64,000 nucleotides of DNA from Bradyrhizobium sp. LTSP885. Lineage in GTDB: Bacteria; Pseudomonadota; Alphaproteobacteria; Rhizobiales; Xanthobacteraceae. Each line of letters opens with the position of its first letter. The stretch's first letter is position 1. Where the stretch lies: positions 286,765 to 350,764 of the forward strand of contig NZ_JYMT01000021.1 of NCBI RefSeq assembly GCF_000938305.1, in the 5' to 3' direction. The position numbers and the translations under genes were made by a program. The notes below the pieces were generated by a model. That model saw only the letters and a list, made by a program, of their open reading frames with translations, did not search any database and was not told the origin of the DNA. Below are positions 1 through 8,031 of the stretch, in pieces.

Positions 1-44
1 GGCGAAAGCCCGCCGTTTGTTTTGGCGGGTCACCGCCATTTCCT

Positions 45-150
45 CGTCATTCCGGGGGGCGCGAAGCGCGAGCCCGGAATCCATTAAGCCGCAGGTTTCG
101 TGGATGAATGGATTCCGGGCTCGGCGCTACGCGCCGCCCCGGAATGACGA
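45..150. repeat. Palindromic intergenic repeat (rhizobial REP type)
   Basis: Two inverted arms, CATTCCGGGG...CCGGAATCCATT and AATGGATTCCGGG...CCCCGGAATG, face each other across a short centre. The same family recurs at 3146-3304, always between genes. It looks like a dispersed chromosomal repeat that can form a long hairpin. No gene function is seen. Confidence 0.8.
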
Positions 151-198
151 CGGGATAGCGTTAGGTAGACGAGCCAAAGGGCGTAACCGCCCGCGTCG

Positions 199-435
199 CT
201 ACTTCTTCTTCGCCCCAACCCGCTCCAGGCTCTTGATTTCGAGCGGCGGGCGGCCGGATTTCTCGGCGATTTCGCGGTCCTGCTCGTGGATGAACGCGCG
301 CGCCGGCTCGTCGCCGTCGAGCCCGCCGAGCAGCTCAGAGGGCACGCGGCGGTTGGACCGCTGCGAACCGTCTTCATAGAAGACGTTGAAGAAGGCGAAC
401 TCGCCTTTGGGATTGGTCCCGGGTTTTTTCGGCAT
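199..435 (-). CDS. Small conserved-looking hypothetical protein, 78 aa
   Basis: A basic, soluble protein of 78 residues starting MPKKPGTNPKG and ending in lysines. It contains aromatic and acidic patches (FAFFNVFYEDGSQRS) and the segment REIAEKSGRPPLEIKSLER, which would form a helix. There is no signal peptide or membrane segment. Codon use matches the surrounding chromosome and no competing frame looks coding here. I recognise it only as a kind of small protein common in Bradyrhizobium; no function can be given. It stands alone, with a REP palindrome downstream. Confidence 0.6.
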   Translation of the reverse strand: MPKKPGTNPKGEFAFFNVFYEDGSQRSNRRVPSELLGGLDGDEPARAFIHEQDREIAEKSGRPPLEIKSLERVGAKKK

Positions 436-830
436 GCGGGCTTGTCCCCGATAGCGGCGGCGCTGTCAAAGCAAATTACGCGGGTTTTGGCGCCGATCTG
501 CTCTGCACGGCCGGCTCTTGCGAGGTGGCAGCGGCAACGGCCGGTCCGTCTCGACGCGGCGGCGGCCCGATGCGCTTGGCCAACCAGGGCGCGTCGCGCG
601 ACGGCGTGCGCCGTCGCTTGCATGCCACCGACGGAGCGCCTGTCCCACCCCAGCCCGGTTTCGCATCGGGTGCGATCCGAACGGCCGGCGAAAGCCCGCC
701 GCTCCTTCCACTTTGCCGCAGCGAAAGTCCCTGACTTTCTGACCATCGTCACTTGCGCGGCGACCTGCGATTCGCGTATGAGGCGCATCCTGCCTTTTCT
801 GCAACTCACATTTTGAGAAGCAATCATCCG
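436..830. other. Intergenic stretch without a convincing gene
   Basis: About 395 bases separate the divergent 78-aa gene and the SnoaL-like gene. Open frames exist on both strands but have arginine/proline-rich, low-quality translations with no recognisable motif. The last 100 bases must hold the promoter of the gene starting at 831. I see no clear -35/-10 pair. Confidence 0.5.
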
Positions 831-1241
831 ATGTCCAACGCCACCCTCGACGCCAACAAGGCGCTGGTGCTCGCGCATTGCGAGGCCGTGACCAACCGCC
901 AGGATCCCGACGCGATCCGCGCCCAACTCACGACCGACTTTTTCGACCACGCCTCGGGCAAGATGATGAGCGCCGACGAGGTGAGCGCGCATTCGGCGCT
1001 GCTGCATGAGAGCTTCGCCAATTTGTCCGTCGTCGCCGAATGCCTGGTCGCCGAACGCGACATCGTCGCCGGCCGCTTCATCTGGCGCGGCATCCACCGC
1101 GGCCCCTGGCGCGGCATCGCGCGGACCGGCAAGCACGTCGAATTCCGCGGCATGACGTTCTGGCGTGTCCGCGACGGCAGGATTTGCGAGCGGTGGGCTG
1201 AGATCGATTTTGCGGAGGCGGAGCGACAGCTCACGACCTGA
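831..1241 (+). CDS. SnoaL-like / NTF2-fold protein
   Basis: 136 residues with the SnoaL-like polyketide-cyclase pattern: N-terminal helices (NKALVLAHCEAVTNRQDPDAI), then the sheet segment FFDHASGKMMSADEVSAHS, and a C-terminal WRVRDGRICERWAEID, the usual final strand of NTF2-fold proteins. The ATG at 831 follows a stop-rich stretch. Longer in-frame starts from 753 add a poorly coding leader and were not used. In this superfamily members range from cyclases to isomerases and hydrolases, so the substrate cannot be told. No operon partner is evident; the next gene begins 58 bases downstream. Confidence 0.7.
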   Translation: MSNATLDANKALVLAHCEAVTNRQDPDAIRAQLTTDFFDHASGKMMSADEVSAHSALLHESFANLSVVAECLVAERDIVAGRFIWRGIHRGPWRGIARTGKHVEFRGMTFWRVRDGRICERWAEIDFAEAERQLTT

Positions 1242-1299
1242 GCAAAATCTGCAAAACTCCGCCCCGCTTCGACCGTGATCCGCCGCCACTTTCGTTGGC

Positions 1300-2274
1300 G
1301 TGCATCACCCCCTGAAGCGACAGCCCGATCGTCCTGAACCCATCGCGAGTGCTGCGGCCAACTGGCCGCCGCTGCGTCGCTTCATCGCCGGCGAGCATCG
1401 TCTTGGCCTGGTCATGGCCCAGCGGCGCTCGACATTGGCGCTTTACGAATTCCTGCGCTTCGGCGTGAAGCAGGCCTGGGCCTGCCTGTTCGGCGGCATC
1501 GCGGTGGCGCTGATGATCGGCACCTGGCGCTACTATCCAGCGAACGCTCCGCTTGCGCGCTACGATTTCCTGTTTCTCTGCATGCTCGCCGTCCAGGTCG
1601 CGTTGCTCGCGGGACGGCTCGAGACCTGGGAGGAGGCGAAGGTGATCCTGATCTATCACCTCGTCGGCACCGCGATGGAGATCTTCAAGACCTCGGTCGG
1701 CTCCTGGATCTACCCGGACCCGAACTTTTTCCGAATCGGCGGCGTGCCGCTGTTCTCGGGCTTCATGTATTCCTGCATCGGCAGCTACATCTGCCGCTGC
1801 TGGCGGCTGTTCGACTTCCGCTTTACCGGCCATCCGCGCCGCCTCAGCCTGATCGGGCTCAGCATCGCGATCTACGTCAATTTCTTCAGCCACCACTACA
1901 TCGTCGATCTGCGCTGGCTGCTGTTCGCCGCGGCGGCGATCCTGTTTTTCCGCACCAAAATCTATTTCAAGGTCTGGCACGTCTACCGCTCGATGCCGCT
2001 GCTGCTCGGGCTGGTGCTGGTGTCGCTGTTCATCTGGTTCTCCGAGAACATCGGAACCTTCACGAAGACCTGGCTCTATCCGTCGCAGCGGCTCGGCTGG
2101 TCGATGGTCTCAATCGACAAGCTTGGCTCCTGGTTCCTGCTCCTGATCGTCAGCTACACGCTGGTCAGCCTCGTCAATGCGCCGAGGGAGCGGGCGGTCT
2201 GTAATGACCGAGCCGATCTGCGGCGGCGGGATGCTGCGGATGCTCCGGTCGGGGCATCGGTGCCGACGCTTTGA
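1300..2274 (+). CDS. DUF817 family integral membrane protein
   Basis: 324 residues if it starts at the GTG at 1300; an ATG at 1414 (MAQRRSTLALYEF) is the alternative. The protein is polytopic with about seven or eight hydrophobic segments. It has the conserved core of DUF817 proteins: YEFLRFGVKQAWACLFGG near residue 47, ETWEEAKVILIYHLVGTAMEIFK, and GSWIYP. The FFSHHY and WLYPSQRLGW segments also fit the family. The function of the family is not known. It sits in the same direction as the transglycosylase that follows, 54 bases apart, but nothing links their roles. Confidence 0.8.
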   Translation: MHHPLKRQPDRPEPIASAAANWPPLRRFIAGEHRLGLVMAQRRSTLALYEFLRFGVKQAWACLFGGIAVALMIGTWRYYPANAPLARYDFLFLCMLAVQVALLAGRLETWEEAKVILIYHLVGTAMEIFKTSVGSWIYPDPNFFRIGGVPLFSGFMYSCIGSYICRCWRLFDFRFTGHPRRLSLIGLSIAIYVNFFSHHYIVDLRWLLFAAAAILFFRTKIYFKVWHVYRSMPLLLGLVLVSLFIWFSENIGTFTKTWLYPSQRLGWSMVSIDKLGSWFLLLIVSYTLVSLVNAPRERAVCNDRADLRRRDAADAPVGASVPTL

Positions 2275-2328
2275 CTGCATCGTTTCCCCCGTGGCATGAT
2301 CGGCGACGCGAAGCAGGGGGAATTTTGT

Positions 2329-3135
2329 ATGCTCAGGTGTCGTTTGGCAGTTCTCATCGGCGCCTTGCTGCTCGCCACACCCTCCTACGCCGCCCGCTGC
2401 GGCGGCAATTTCAACACCTTCGTCCAGTCCATCTCGCAGGAAGCCGCCAGCGCCGGTATCTCGCAGGACGTGATTTCGCAGGCGCTCGGCGGCGTGACGG
2501 AGGATGGCAGCGTGCTCGCCTTCGACCGGCGGCAGCGCTACACCTTCAACAAGACCTTCGAACAGTATGTCTCGACCCGCGTCGGCCCCGGGCGCATCAA
2601 TGGCGGCCGCGCGCTGTTGCAGCGCCACGCCGCGCTGCTGGCGAAGATCGAGGCGCAGTACGGCGTGCCGCGCCAGATCCTGGTCGCGATCTGGGGGCTG
2701 GAGACTGATTTCGGCAAGGGCGACATGGGCAAACTGCCGGTGTTTCGCGTGCTCGCCACCATGTCGCACGATTGCCGCCGCACCGACCTGTTCCAGGGTG
2801 AATTGCTCGCCGCGCTCAAGATCCTGCAGCGTGGTGACCTCCGCCTCAACGACATGATCGGCGCTTATGCCGGCGAGATCGGCCAGACGCAATTCCTGCC
2901 GTCGTCCTACATCAAGTATGGCGTCGATTTCGACGGCGACGGCCGCGTCGATTTGCGCCATTCGGTGCCCGACGTGCTGGCGTCCACAGCGAACCTGCTC
3001 CACACCAGCGGCTTCAAGATGGGCGCACCCTACGGCGAAGGCACTCCGAATTTCGAGGCGATGCGCGAGTGGAACCGGGCCGTGATCTATCGCAAGACGA
3101 TCGGGTATTTTGCGGATCAGTTGATGGGGCGGTGA
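2329..3135 (+). CDS. Exported lytic murein transglycosylase (MltB/SLT_2 type)
   Basis: 268 residues. The ATG at 2329 is chosen because AGGGGG lies about 9 bases upstream and the protein then opens with a signal peptide (MLRCRLAVLIGALLLATPSYAA). The mature part shows the MltB-type catalytic core: AIWGLETDFGKGDMGKLPVF with the catalytic Glu, then GAYAGEIGQTQFLPSSYIKYGVDFDGDGRVDL, the hallmark of this family. Such enzymes cleave the MurNAc-GlcNAc bond of peptidoglycan with formation of 1,6-anhydroMurNAc in the periplasm. It lacks the C-terminal peptidoglycan-binding domain found in longer relatives. A palindromic repeat follows directly. Confidence 0.88.
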   Translation: MLRCRLAVLIGALLLATPSYAARCGGNFNTFVQSISQEAASAGISQDVISQALGGVTEDGSVLAFDRRQRYTFNKTFEQYVSTRVGPGRINGGRALLQRHAALLAKIEAQYGVPRQILVAIWGLETDFGKGDMGKLPVFRVLATMSHDCRRTDLFQGELLAALKILQRGDLRLNDMIGAYAGEIGQTQFLPSSYIKYGVDFDGDGRVDLRHSVPDVLASTANLLHTSGFKMGAPYGEGTPNFEAMREWNRAVIYRKTIGYFADQLMGR

Positions 3136-3145
3136 CGGCGTTAAG

Positions 3146-3304
3146 CCGTCATCCCGGGGCGCGCCTTAGCGCGAACCCGGGATCTCGAACCACATATTCC
3201 GCCGTCATTCCGGGGTGCTCGAAGGGCGAGCCCGGAATCCATCGGGCCGCATCGCGTGTTGCGAAATGGATTCCGGGTTCTCGCTTCGAGCACCCCGGAA
3301 TGAC
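3146..3304. repeat. Composite palindromic repeat, upstream of the FRG gene
   Basis: A first short hairpin (CATCCCGGGGCGCGCC... CGAACCCGGGATC) is followed by a longer one with arms CGTCATTCCGGGGTGCTCGA and its complement ending in CCCCGGAATGACG. It is the same family as 45-150. It separates the transglycosylase from the FRG-domain gene. Confidence 0.8.
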
Positions 3305-3327
3305 GGGATGAGAGTTCGGGGACTCCC

Positions 3328-4176
3328 ATGGAAACGATCGGCACCGAAAAGATCTGGTCGTTCTTCGACCGCAGGGGATGCCAGATCGCGAAGAACGCGG
3401 CTATCAGGCAGGGGCCGGGCCATCGCGTCGGCTCCTACCTCGAGCTCGCCACCAAGATCGCCGAGCTGCAATTCCTCAACCGGGACCATGTGCTGCTGTT
3501 TCGCGGCCAGGGCGCCGACTTCAGGAACGTCAAGCGCAACTCGTCGCTGAAGCCGACGCTGTTTCGCAGCGGCCGTGGCAATCCTGATAGCGCAACGCTG
3601 GTTGCGCGGTTCGCGGCGCTGGCGCGTGCCGAGCCAATCCTGATCGCGGAGTATGCCAAGGCAAAGCTGCTCGGCGTCGAGCGGCTGAAGCGGCATCGCA
3701 TCCTGCGCTGGTCGATCCTGCAGCATTACGAGGTTTGCGAAACGCCGCTGCTCGACGTCACCCATTCGCTCCGAATCGCGGCCTCCTTTGCCTCGCTCGC
3801 CGGGACTGCGACCGCCTTCCTCTATGTGCTGGGCGTGCCGAATTTGAGCGGCGCGATCACCGCGAGCGCCGAAGCCGGCCTGCAGATTGTCCGTCTCTCC
3901 AGCGTCTGCCCGCCTTCGGCGGTGCGGCCGCATATCCAGGAGGGCTATCTGCTCGGCGAATACCCTGACATGGCCGGCTACGAGCAGAAGGAAAATTACT
4001 TTCCATACGAGATGGATTTCGGCCGGCGGATGGTCGCGAAGTTCTCGTTCACGCCGGCCTCGTTCTGGAAGAACAATGATTTTCCGCGAGTGTCGAAGAC
4101 CGCGCTCTATCCGTCGGAGAAGAGCGATCCGCTGTATCGGCTCGCGCTCGGCGTGAAGAAGCAGCTGGGCGGATGA
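3328..4176 (+). CDS. FRG domain protein
   Basis: 282 residues; ATG at 3328 preceded by CGGGGACT. The N-terminal part carries the FRG-domain signature RDHVLLFRGQGADFRN (residues about 50-65), and further on RWSILQHYEVCETPLLDVTHSLRIAASFA, the conserved QHYE.PT.LLD-type block of FRG proteins. The family is named for its F-R-G motif and is often found in phage-related or mobile regions; its biochemical role is not established. There is no signal peptide. It stands alone between two palindromic repeat clusters, which suggests it was gained as a cassette. Confidence 0.75.
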   Translation: METIGTEKIWSFFDRRGCQIAKNAAIRQGPGHRVGSYLELATKIAELQFLNRDHVLLFRGQGADFRNVKRNSSLKPTLFRSGRGNPDSATLVARFAALARAEPILIAEYAKAKLLGVERLKRHRILRWSILQHYEVCETPLLDVTHSLRIAASFASLAGTATAFLYVLGVPNLSGAITASAEAGLQIVRLSSVCPPSAVRPHIQEGYLLGEYPDMAGYEQKENYFPYEMDFGRRMVAKFSFTPASFWKNNDFPRVSKTALYPSEKSDPLYRLALGVKKQLGG

Positions 4177-4189
4177 TTTCTCTCCTCCT

Positions 4190-4366
4190 GTCATTCCGGG
4201 GTATGACGCACAGGTGGCGCAACAAATTCGGTGTCGTCCCGGGCTTGACCCGGGACCCATAACCGCAAATGCGAATTGTTTTGCGATGCTGGAGCCACGG
4301 CCTTCTTCAACAACACAACCCTGTGGTTATGGGTCCCTGCTTTCGCAGGGACGACACCGGCTATTT
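4190..4366. repeat. Palindromic repeat cluster downstream of the FRG gene
   Basis: It begins with a truncated CATTCCGGGGTATGACG unit. A large inverted pair follows: GGTGTCGTCCCGGG...GGGACCCATAACC and GGTTATGGGTCCC...GGGACGACACC. This second type is another common rhizobial intergenic palindrome. It reaches the stop of the SDR gene and may act as a bidirectional terminator. Confidence 0.75.
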
Positions 4367-5221
4367 GGCGCCGGTCGCAGCCGCCACCTTCGCCGTCGCC
4401 TTCTCGATCTGCCGCTGCATCACCTTCCAATAGGTGCCGGGACGGAAGCGTTGCAGCAGGTCCATGAATCTTGCGTCATTGCCGATCAGGATGCGCGGCT
4501 GGTTCCTTTCGATGCCGGCGATGATGCGCAGTGCGGCCGCGGTCGGCGTGGTCCTGGCCAGCGCGTCGAACCGCTCGATCGATTGCACGCGGCGGGCGTT
4601 GTCGGTGACGCCGCTGCCGGTGCGCGAGTTGCGCGCGATGTTGGTGGCGACGCCGCCGGGATGCACGACCGAGAGCTTTACCGGGCTGCCCGTTATCGCC
4701 AGTTCATGCCGCAGGCTTTCGGAGAAGCCGCGGACGGCGAATTTGGCCGCGCAATAGGCGCTCTGGCCGGGCGGCGCGACGATGCCGAAGATCGAGGAGA
4801 TGTTGACGATATGGGCCTCGCGCTGCAGCGCCAACTGCGGCAGGAAGGCGCGCGTGCCGTGCACCACACCCCAGAAATTGATGTTGAACAGCCACTCCAT
4901 CTGCGCCTGCTCGATCTCGCCGAACTGGCCGAGCAGAGCGACGCCGGCATTGTTGATGACGATGTTCAGCGCCGGATGCGCTGTCACGGCGGCTGCCGCG
5001 AACGCCGCGATCTCCGTGGGCTCGCTAACATCGACGCGGTGCACGCTGACCTTGCGCTGGCTCGTTTTGCCGATTTCGGCGGCGAGCGCCTGCAGGCCGG
5101 CCTCGTCGCGATCGGCCAGCGCGAGGTCGCAGCCGCGCAACGACAGTTCAAGCGCAAGCGCGCGGCCGATGCCGCTGGCGGCTCCGGTCACGGCGGCGGC
5201 GGATCCACGGATCGCGGTCAT
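4361..5221 (-). CDS. Short-chain dehydrogenase/reductase (classical SDR)
   Basis: 286 residues. The N-terminal Rossmann motif TGAASGIGRALA (residues about 12-23) binds NAD(P). NNAGVALLG is the structural NNAG motif, and the catalytic triad is in NISSIFG and QSAYCAAKFAV (Tyr-x-x-x-Lys). The C-terminal third holds the variable substrate-binding part. The enzyme should interconvert an alcohol and a ketone in the cytoplasm; the substrate is unknown. It is divergent from the receiver-domain gene at 5392, leaving about 170 bases for both promoters. Confidence 0.88.
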   Translation of the reverse strand: MTAIRGSAAAVTGAASGIGRALALELSLRGCDLALADRDEAGLQALAAEIGKTSQRKVSVHRVDVSEPTEIAAFAAAAVTAHPALNIVINNAGVALLGQFGEIEQAQMEWLFNINFWGVVHGTRAFLPQLALQREAHIVNISSIFGIVAPPGQSAYCAAKFAVRGFSESLRHELAITGSPVKLSVVHPGGVATNIARNSRTGSGVTDNARRVQSIERFDALARTTPTAAALRIIAGIERNQPRILIGNDARFMDLLQRFRPGTYWKVMQRQIEKATAKVAAATGAK

Positions 5222-5391
5222 TGGTTCAGCTCGGTCATTAGTTCAGCTCCTTGGGAACAAGAGAATAGTGCCTGTTCCCGTGCTTTTCTCAGATTGGAAC
5301 CGAACCATCCAGCGATTTCGGCCTTAACCCAAGTGACTTTACCAAGTGACTTTGCCCAAGGGACATTTGCACTGACAAAAGAGAGGTGACG

Positions 5392-5796
5392 ATGGGACAA
5401 TCGAAACCGTTTCGCGCCAAGGCGCTGATCGTTGAGGACGACCCGATGCAGCGTGAGATGATCGGTCTGCTGCTGGAAGAAAGCGAGTTCGACGTCATCA
5501 CCTGCGAAAGCGCGGAGGCGGCCGAGCTTGTGCTACAGGATAGCGGCGACAAGGTCGGATTCATGATGACTGATGTCGAACTGGCCGGCAACATGACCGG
5601 CGTCGAGCTCGCGCATGCGGCCAAGCGATACAACCCCAACCTCGACGTCATCGTCACCTCGGGCCGGCCGTTGCGGCAGCGCCTGCCTGACGGCGCGACG
5701 TTCTGGGCCAAGCCCTGGGCGCCGCTGGATGTGATTCGCGCTGCCGAGATGAAGGCCTCGGCGTTCAACGAGGGAAGGGGATGCCGATCCTCATAA
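5392..5796 (+). CDS. Stand-alone response regulator receiver domain
   Basis: 134 residues. The ATG at 5392 is preferred over the GTG at 5386 because GAGAGG at 5381-5386 then sits at normal spacing. It is a single CheY-like domain: the acidic pocket is ALIVEDDPMQ, the phosphoacceptor is in MMTDVELAG, the switch region in IVTSG, and the conserved lysine in FWAKPW. There is no output domain, so it must act by protein contact or in a phosphorelay. No histidine kinase is adjacent. Confidence 0.85.
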   Translation: MGQSKPFRAKALIVEDDPMQREMIGLLLEESEFDVITCESAEAAELVLQDSGDKVGFMMTDVELAGNMTGVELAHAAKRYNPNLDVIVTSGRPLRQRLPDGATFWAKPWAPLDVIRAAEMKASAFNEGRGCRSS

Positions 5797-5875
5797 CGAA
5801 CTTGTCAGCGCGGGCGGTCGTGGCGGCGCCGGTACGCCGCTTCCGCGGGCGCTGATGGCGTGATATTTCCGGCTG

Positions 5876-6769
5876 ATGTCCCGCCTGTGGTCGCTCATCG
5901 CGCTTGTTATGGTCATCCCAGCGTTCGCGGCCTCCGCCGCGACAGCGCAGACGACGGTCAATTTCCCTTCGCTCGACGGCGCGACCGACCTGATCGGCCA
6001 CCTCACCCGCCCGGAAGGCGATACGCCGCGGCCGGCGGTGGTGCTGATGCACGGCTGCTCCGGCCTCAACGACAAGAAGGGCCGCATCTTCGGCCTCTAT
6101 CGCGCCTGGGCGCGAGCGCTCGCGGTGCAAGGCTATGTCACCCTGATCGTCGACAGCGCGACGCCGCGCGGCCTGGGCCAGACCTGCTCGCGCGGGCCCG
6201 ACAGCCGCAGGATGTGGCGCGACCGGCCGAAGGATGCCTATGGCGCGCTGCAATATCTGCAGGGACAGACCTTCGTGAAGGCCGACCACATCGCCCTGAT
6301 GGGCTGGTCGCAGGGCGGCGGCGTGACGCTGCTTGCGATCAACGACAAGAGCATCGGCCGTCCGGTCACGCTGGCGCAGGATTTCGGGGTCCAGAACTTC
6401 AGGGTCGCGGTGTCGTTCTATCCCGGCGCCTGCGCCGATCAGTATCAATCAAAGCCGTACACGGACGTGGAGCCTGATAGCTGGACCACCAAGGTGCCGC
6501 TGCTGGTGCTGATCGGCGAGGCCGATGTCTGGACGCCCTACAAGCCGTGTTCCGACTTCATCGCGGCGGCAAAGGCGCGCGGCAATCCGGTCGAGCTGAA
6601 GAGCTATCCCGGTGCCGTGCACGCCTTCGATGCGCCCAATCTGCCGCGCAAGGAGCTGCCGGAGTATCAGATGCGCGACGGCGCGATTCCGGTGATCGGG
6701 ACCGACCCCGAGGCGCGCAAGGATGCGTTCCCGCGCGTGCTGGACTATCTGAAGCAACATCTGGACTGA
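5876..6769 (+). CDS. Exported dienelactone hydrolase-like alpha/beta hydrolase
   Basis: 297 residues with a signal peptide (MSRLWSLIALVMVIPAFAASAATA). The fold is alpha/beta hydrolase: oxyanion region VVLMHGCSGLNDKKG, nucleophile elbow ALMGWSQGGG (Ser, not the Cys of classical dienelactone hydrolases), Asp region LIGEADVWTP, and His in GAVHAFD. The full Ser-Asp-His set is present. It probably acts on an ester or lactone in the periplasm; the substrate is unknown. The LysE-type gene follows 20 bases later and may be co-transcribed. Confidence 0.82.
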   Translation: MSRLWSLIALVMVIPAFAASAATAQTTVNFPSLDGATDLIGHLTRPEGDTPRPAVVLMHGCSGLNDKKGRIFGLYRAWARALAVQGYVTLIVDSATPRGLGQTCSRGPDSRRMWRDRPKDAYGALQYLQGQTFVKADHIALMGWSQGGGVTLLAINDKSIGRPVTLAQDFGVQNFRVAVSFYPGACADQYQSKPYTDVEPDSWTTKVPLLVLIGEADVWTPYKPCSDFIAAAKARGNPVELKSYPGAVHAFDAPNLPRKELPEYQMRDGAIPVIGTDPEARKDAFPRVLDYLKQHLD

Positions 6770-6789
6770 ACGACACAGGGGATCTTGAG

Positions 6790-7401
6790 ATGACGCTGTC
6801 CTTCCTGCTGACGACGCTGATCGTGGTCGCCTCGCCCGGCACCGGAGTGCTCTACACGCTGGCGGTGGCGCTGACGCGGGGCTCAAAGGCGAGCGTGGCG
6901 GCGGCGTTCGGCTGCACGCTCGGGATCGTGCCGCAGATGGTCGCGGCGATGCTCGGGCTTGCCGCCATCCTGCACACCAGCGCGGTGGCGTTCGCGGCGC
7001 TGAAATGGTGCGGCGTGGTCTATCTGCTCTACATGGCCTGGCAGGCGCTGCGCGAGCGCGGGGCGCTGTCGGTCGATACCGAGGTCAAGCCGCGCTCGAG
7101 CGGGCGGGTGATCGTCACCGCCATCCTGATCAACATCCTCAACCCGAAACTGTCGATGTTCTTCCTGGCCTTCCTGCCGCAGTTCATCGCGGTCGACGAG
7201 GCCCATCCGCTGGCGCGGATGGCCGAGTTGTCCGGGGTGTTCATGGCGATGACCTTTGCGGTGTTCGCCATCTACGGACTGTTCGCGGCCTCGGTGCGCG
7301 ATCGCGTCATCACCCGGCCGAAGGCGATGGCGTGGCTGCGGCGCAGCTTTGCCGCCGGCTTTGCCCTGCTCGGCGCCAAGCTCGCCTTTGCGGAGCGCTG
7401 A
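6790..7401 (+). CDS. LysE/RhtB family amino-acid exporter
   Basis: 203 residues from the ATG at 6790. The length and layout are those of LysE/RhtB exporters: LLTTLIVVASPGTGVLYTLAVALTRG at the start (the conserved PGP-like turn reads SPGTG here), GCTLGIVPQ, a third segment with KWCGVVYLLYMAWQALR, the linker, then INILNPKLSMFFLAFLPQF, which is the most typical family motif. About six membrane segments are visible. It would export an amino acid or related metabolite by proton antiport; the substrate is not predictable. Confidence 0.85.
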   Translation: MTLSFLLTTLIVVASPGTGVLYTLAVALTRGSKASVAAAFGCTLGIVPQMVAAMLGLAAILHTSAVAFAALKWCGVVYLLYMAWQALRERGALSVDTEVKPRSSGRVIVTAILINILNPKLSMFFLAFLPQFIAVDEAHPLARMAELSGVFMAMTFAVFAIYGLFAASVRDRVITRPKAMAWLRRSFAAGFALLGAKLAFAER

Positions 7402-7444
7402 CCGCGCGCCGTGCGGAGGACGCAAGCAATAAAAAGCAGGCAAT

Positions 7445-7469
7445 AAAAAAGCAGGCCTTGCGCCTGCTG
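7445..7469 (-). terminator. Rho-independent terminator of the lysine-rich peptide gene
   Basis: Read on the minus strand: GCAGGC, loop GCAAG, GCCTGC, then TTTTTTATT. It lies about 70 bases downstream of the stop at 7539 and also ends convergent transcription space after the LysE gene. Confidence 0.75.
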
Positions 7470-7538
7470 CTTTCGAGATCTCATTTTCCGGACTGGGTGC
7501 CCGGGCAGGGCAAGAGCCGCTACCCGGGCGATGTCGGT

Positions 7539-7607
7539 TTACTTCTTGGCCTTCTTCTTCTTGGTGGCCTTCTTCGCCTTCTTCGCCTTCTTCGCTTTCT
7601 TAGCCAT
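7539..7607 (-). CDS. 22-residue lysine/alanine-rich micro-protein, histone H1-tail-like
   Basis: On the minus strand an ATG at 7607 is preceded by AGAGGA seven bases away. The frame reads MAKK followed by repeated A-K-K units, then ATKKKKAKK and a TAA. There are 14 lysines, six alanines and one threonine in 22 residues. The sequence recalls the C-terminal tails of H1-like and AlgP-like bacterial proteins, so nucleic-acid binding is an inference from charge. The Shine-Dalgarno, the stop and the downstream terminator at 7445-7469 argue for a real short gene rather than a low-complexity accident. Lysine codons are mostly AAG, as expected at high GC. Confidence 0.65.
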   Translation of the reverse strand: MAKKAKKAKKAKKATKKKKAKK

Positions 7608-8031
7608 AGTATCCTCTCAGGGTTAAATGGATTGAACGCGACTCCGAGGCATGCTTGGCGGAGGGCCAGCCTCGCAACATCCTCAATAACAAACTCAGCA
7701 GATTCGCAGGCTGCTGCCGCGTGCTGTCACGCCGCTGTCATCACGTTATCCACAGCTGTTATGCATTTTCGGTACCTTTTCGCGAAGTTCGTCACGACAT
7801 CAGCAAAAGCGTGAGCGTCCGCGTCATGCTTAACGTTGCGCAAACGTCGCGTGCGCGGTCTTCATCAATTCAAAACCACAGCATGGATTGGCGGGCGGCG
7901 GGTCAGAGTCCGTTAAGCGGCGCGGCCGCATCTTGTCGGCAAGACAACGGGGATTGTCGTCGGAGGAACGCCCTAAGGGCGGGCGGATCGATAACAGGGG
8001 AGGCGAGGCCCGAAGGGCTCGCACGAAAGCG
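7608..8031. promoter_or_regulatory. Divergent control region with one perfect DnaA-box-like site
   Basis: 424 bases between the lysine-rich peptide gene and the diguanylate cyclase. TTATCCACA, the consensus DnaA box, occurs at 7746-7754. The stretch is locally AT-richer (7680-7800). No other gene-like frame is convincing. Promoters for both flanking genes must lie here but I cannot place them. Confidence 0.4.

Noticed and set aside
45..150. Repeat clusters considered as CRISPR arrays (also 3146-3304, 4190-4366)
   Set aside because: They are inverted, not regularly spaced direct repeats, and no cas gene is present.
84..1289. 401-codon minus-strand frame at the left end
   Set aside because: Runs through palindromic repeats and over the SnoaL-like gene; no coding character.
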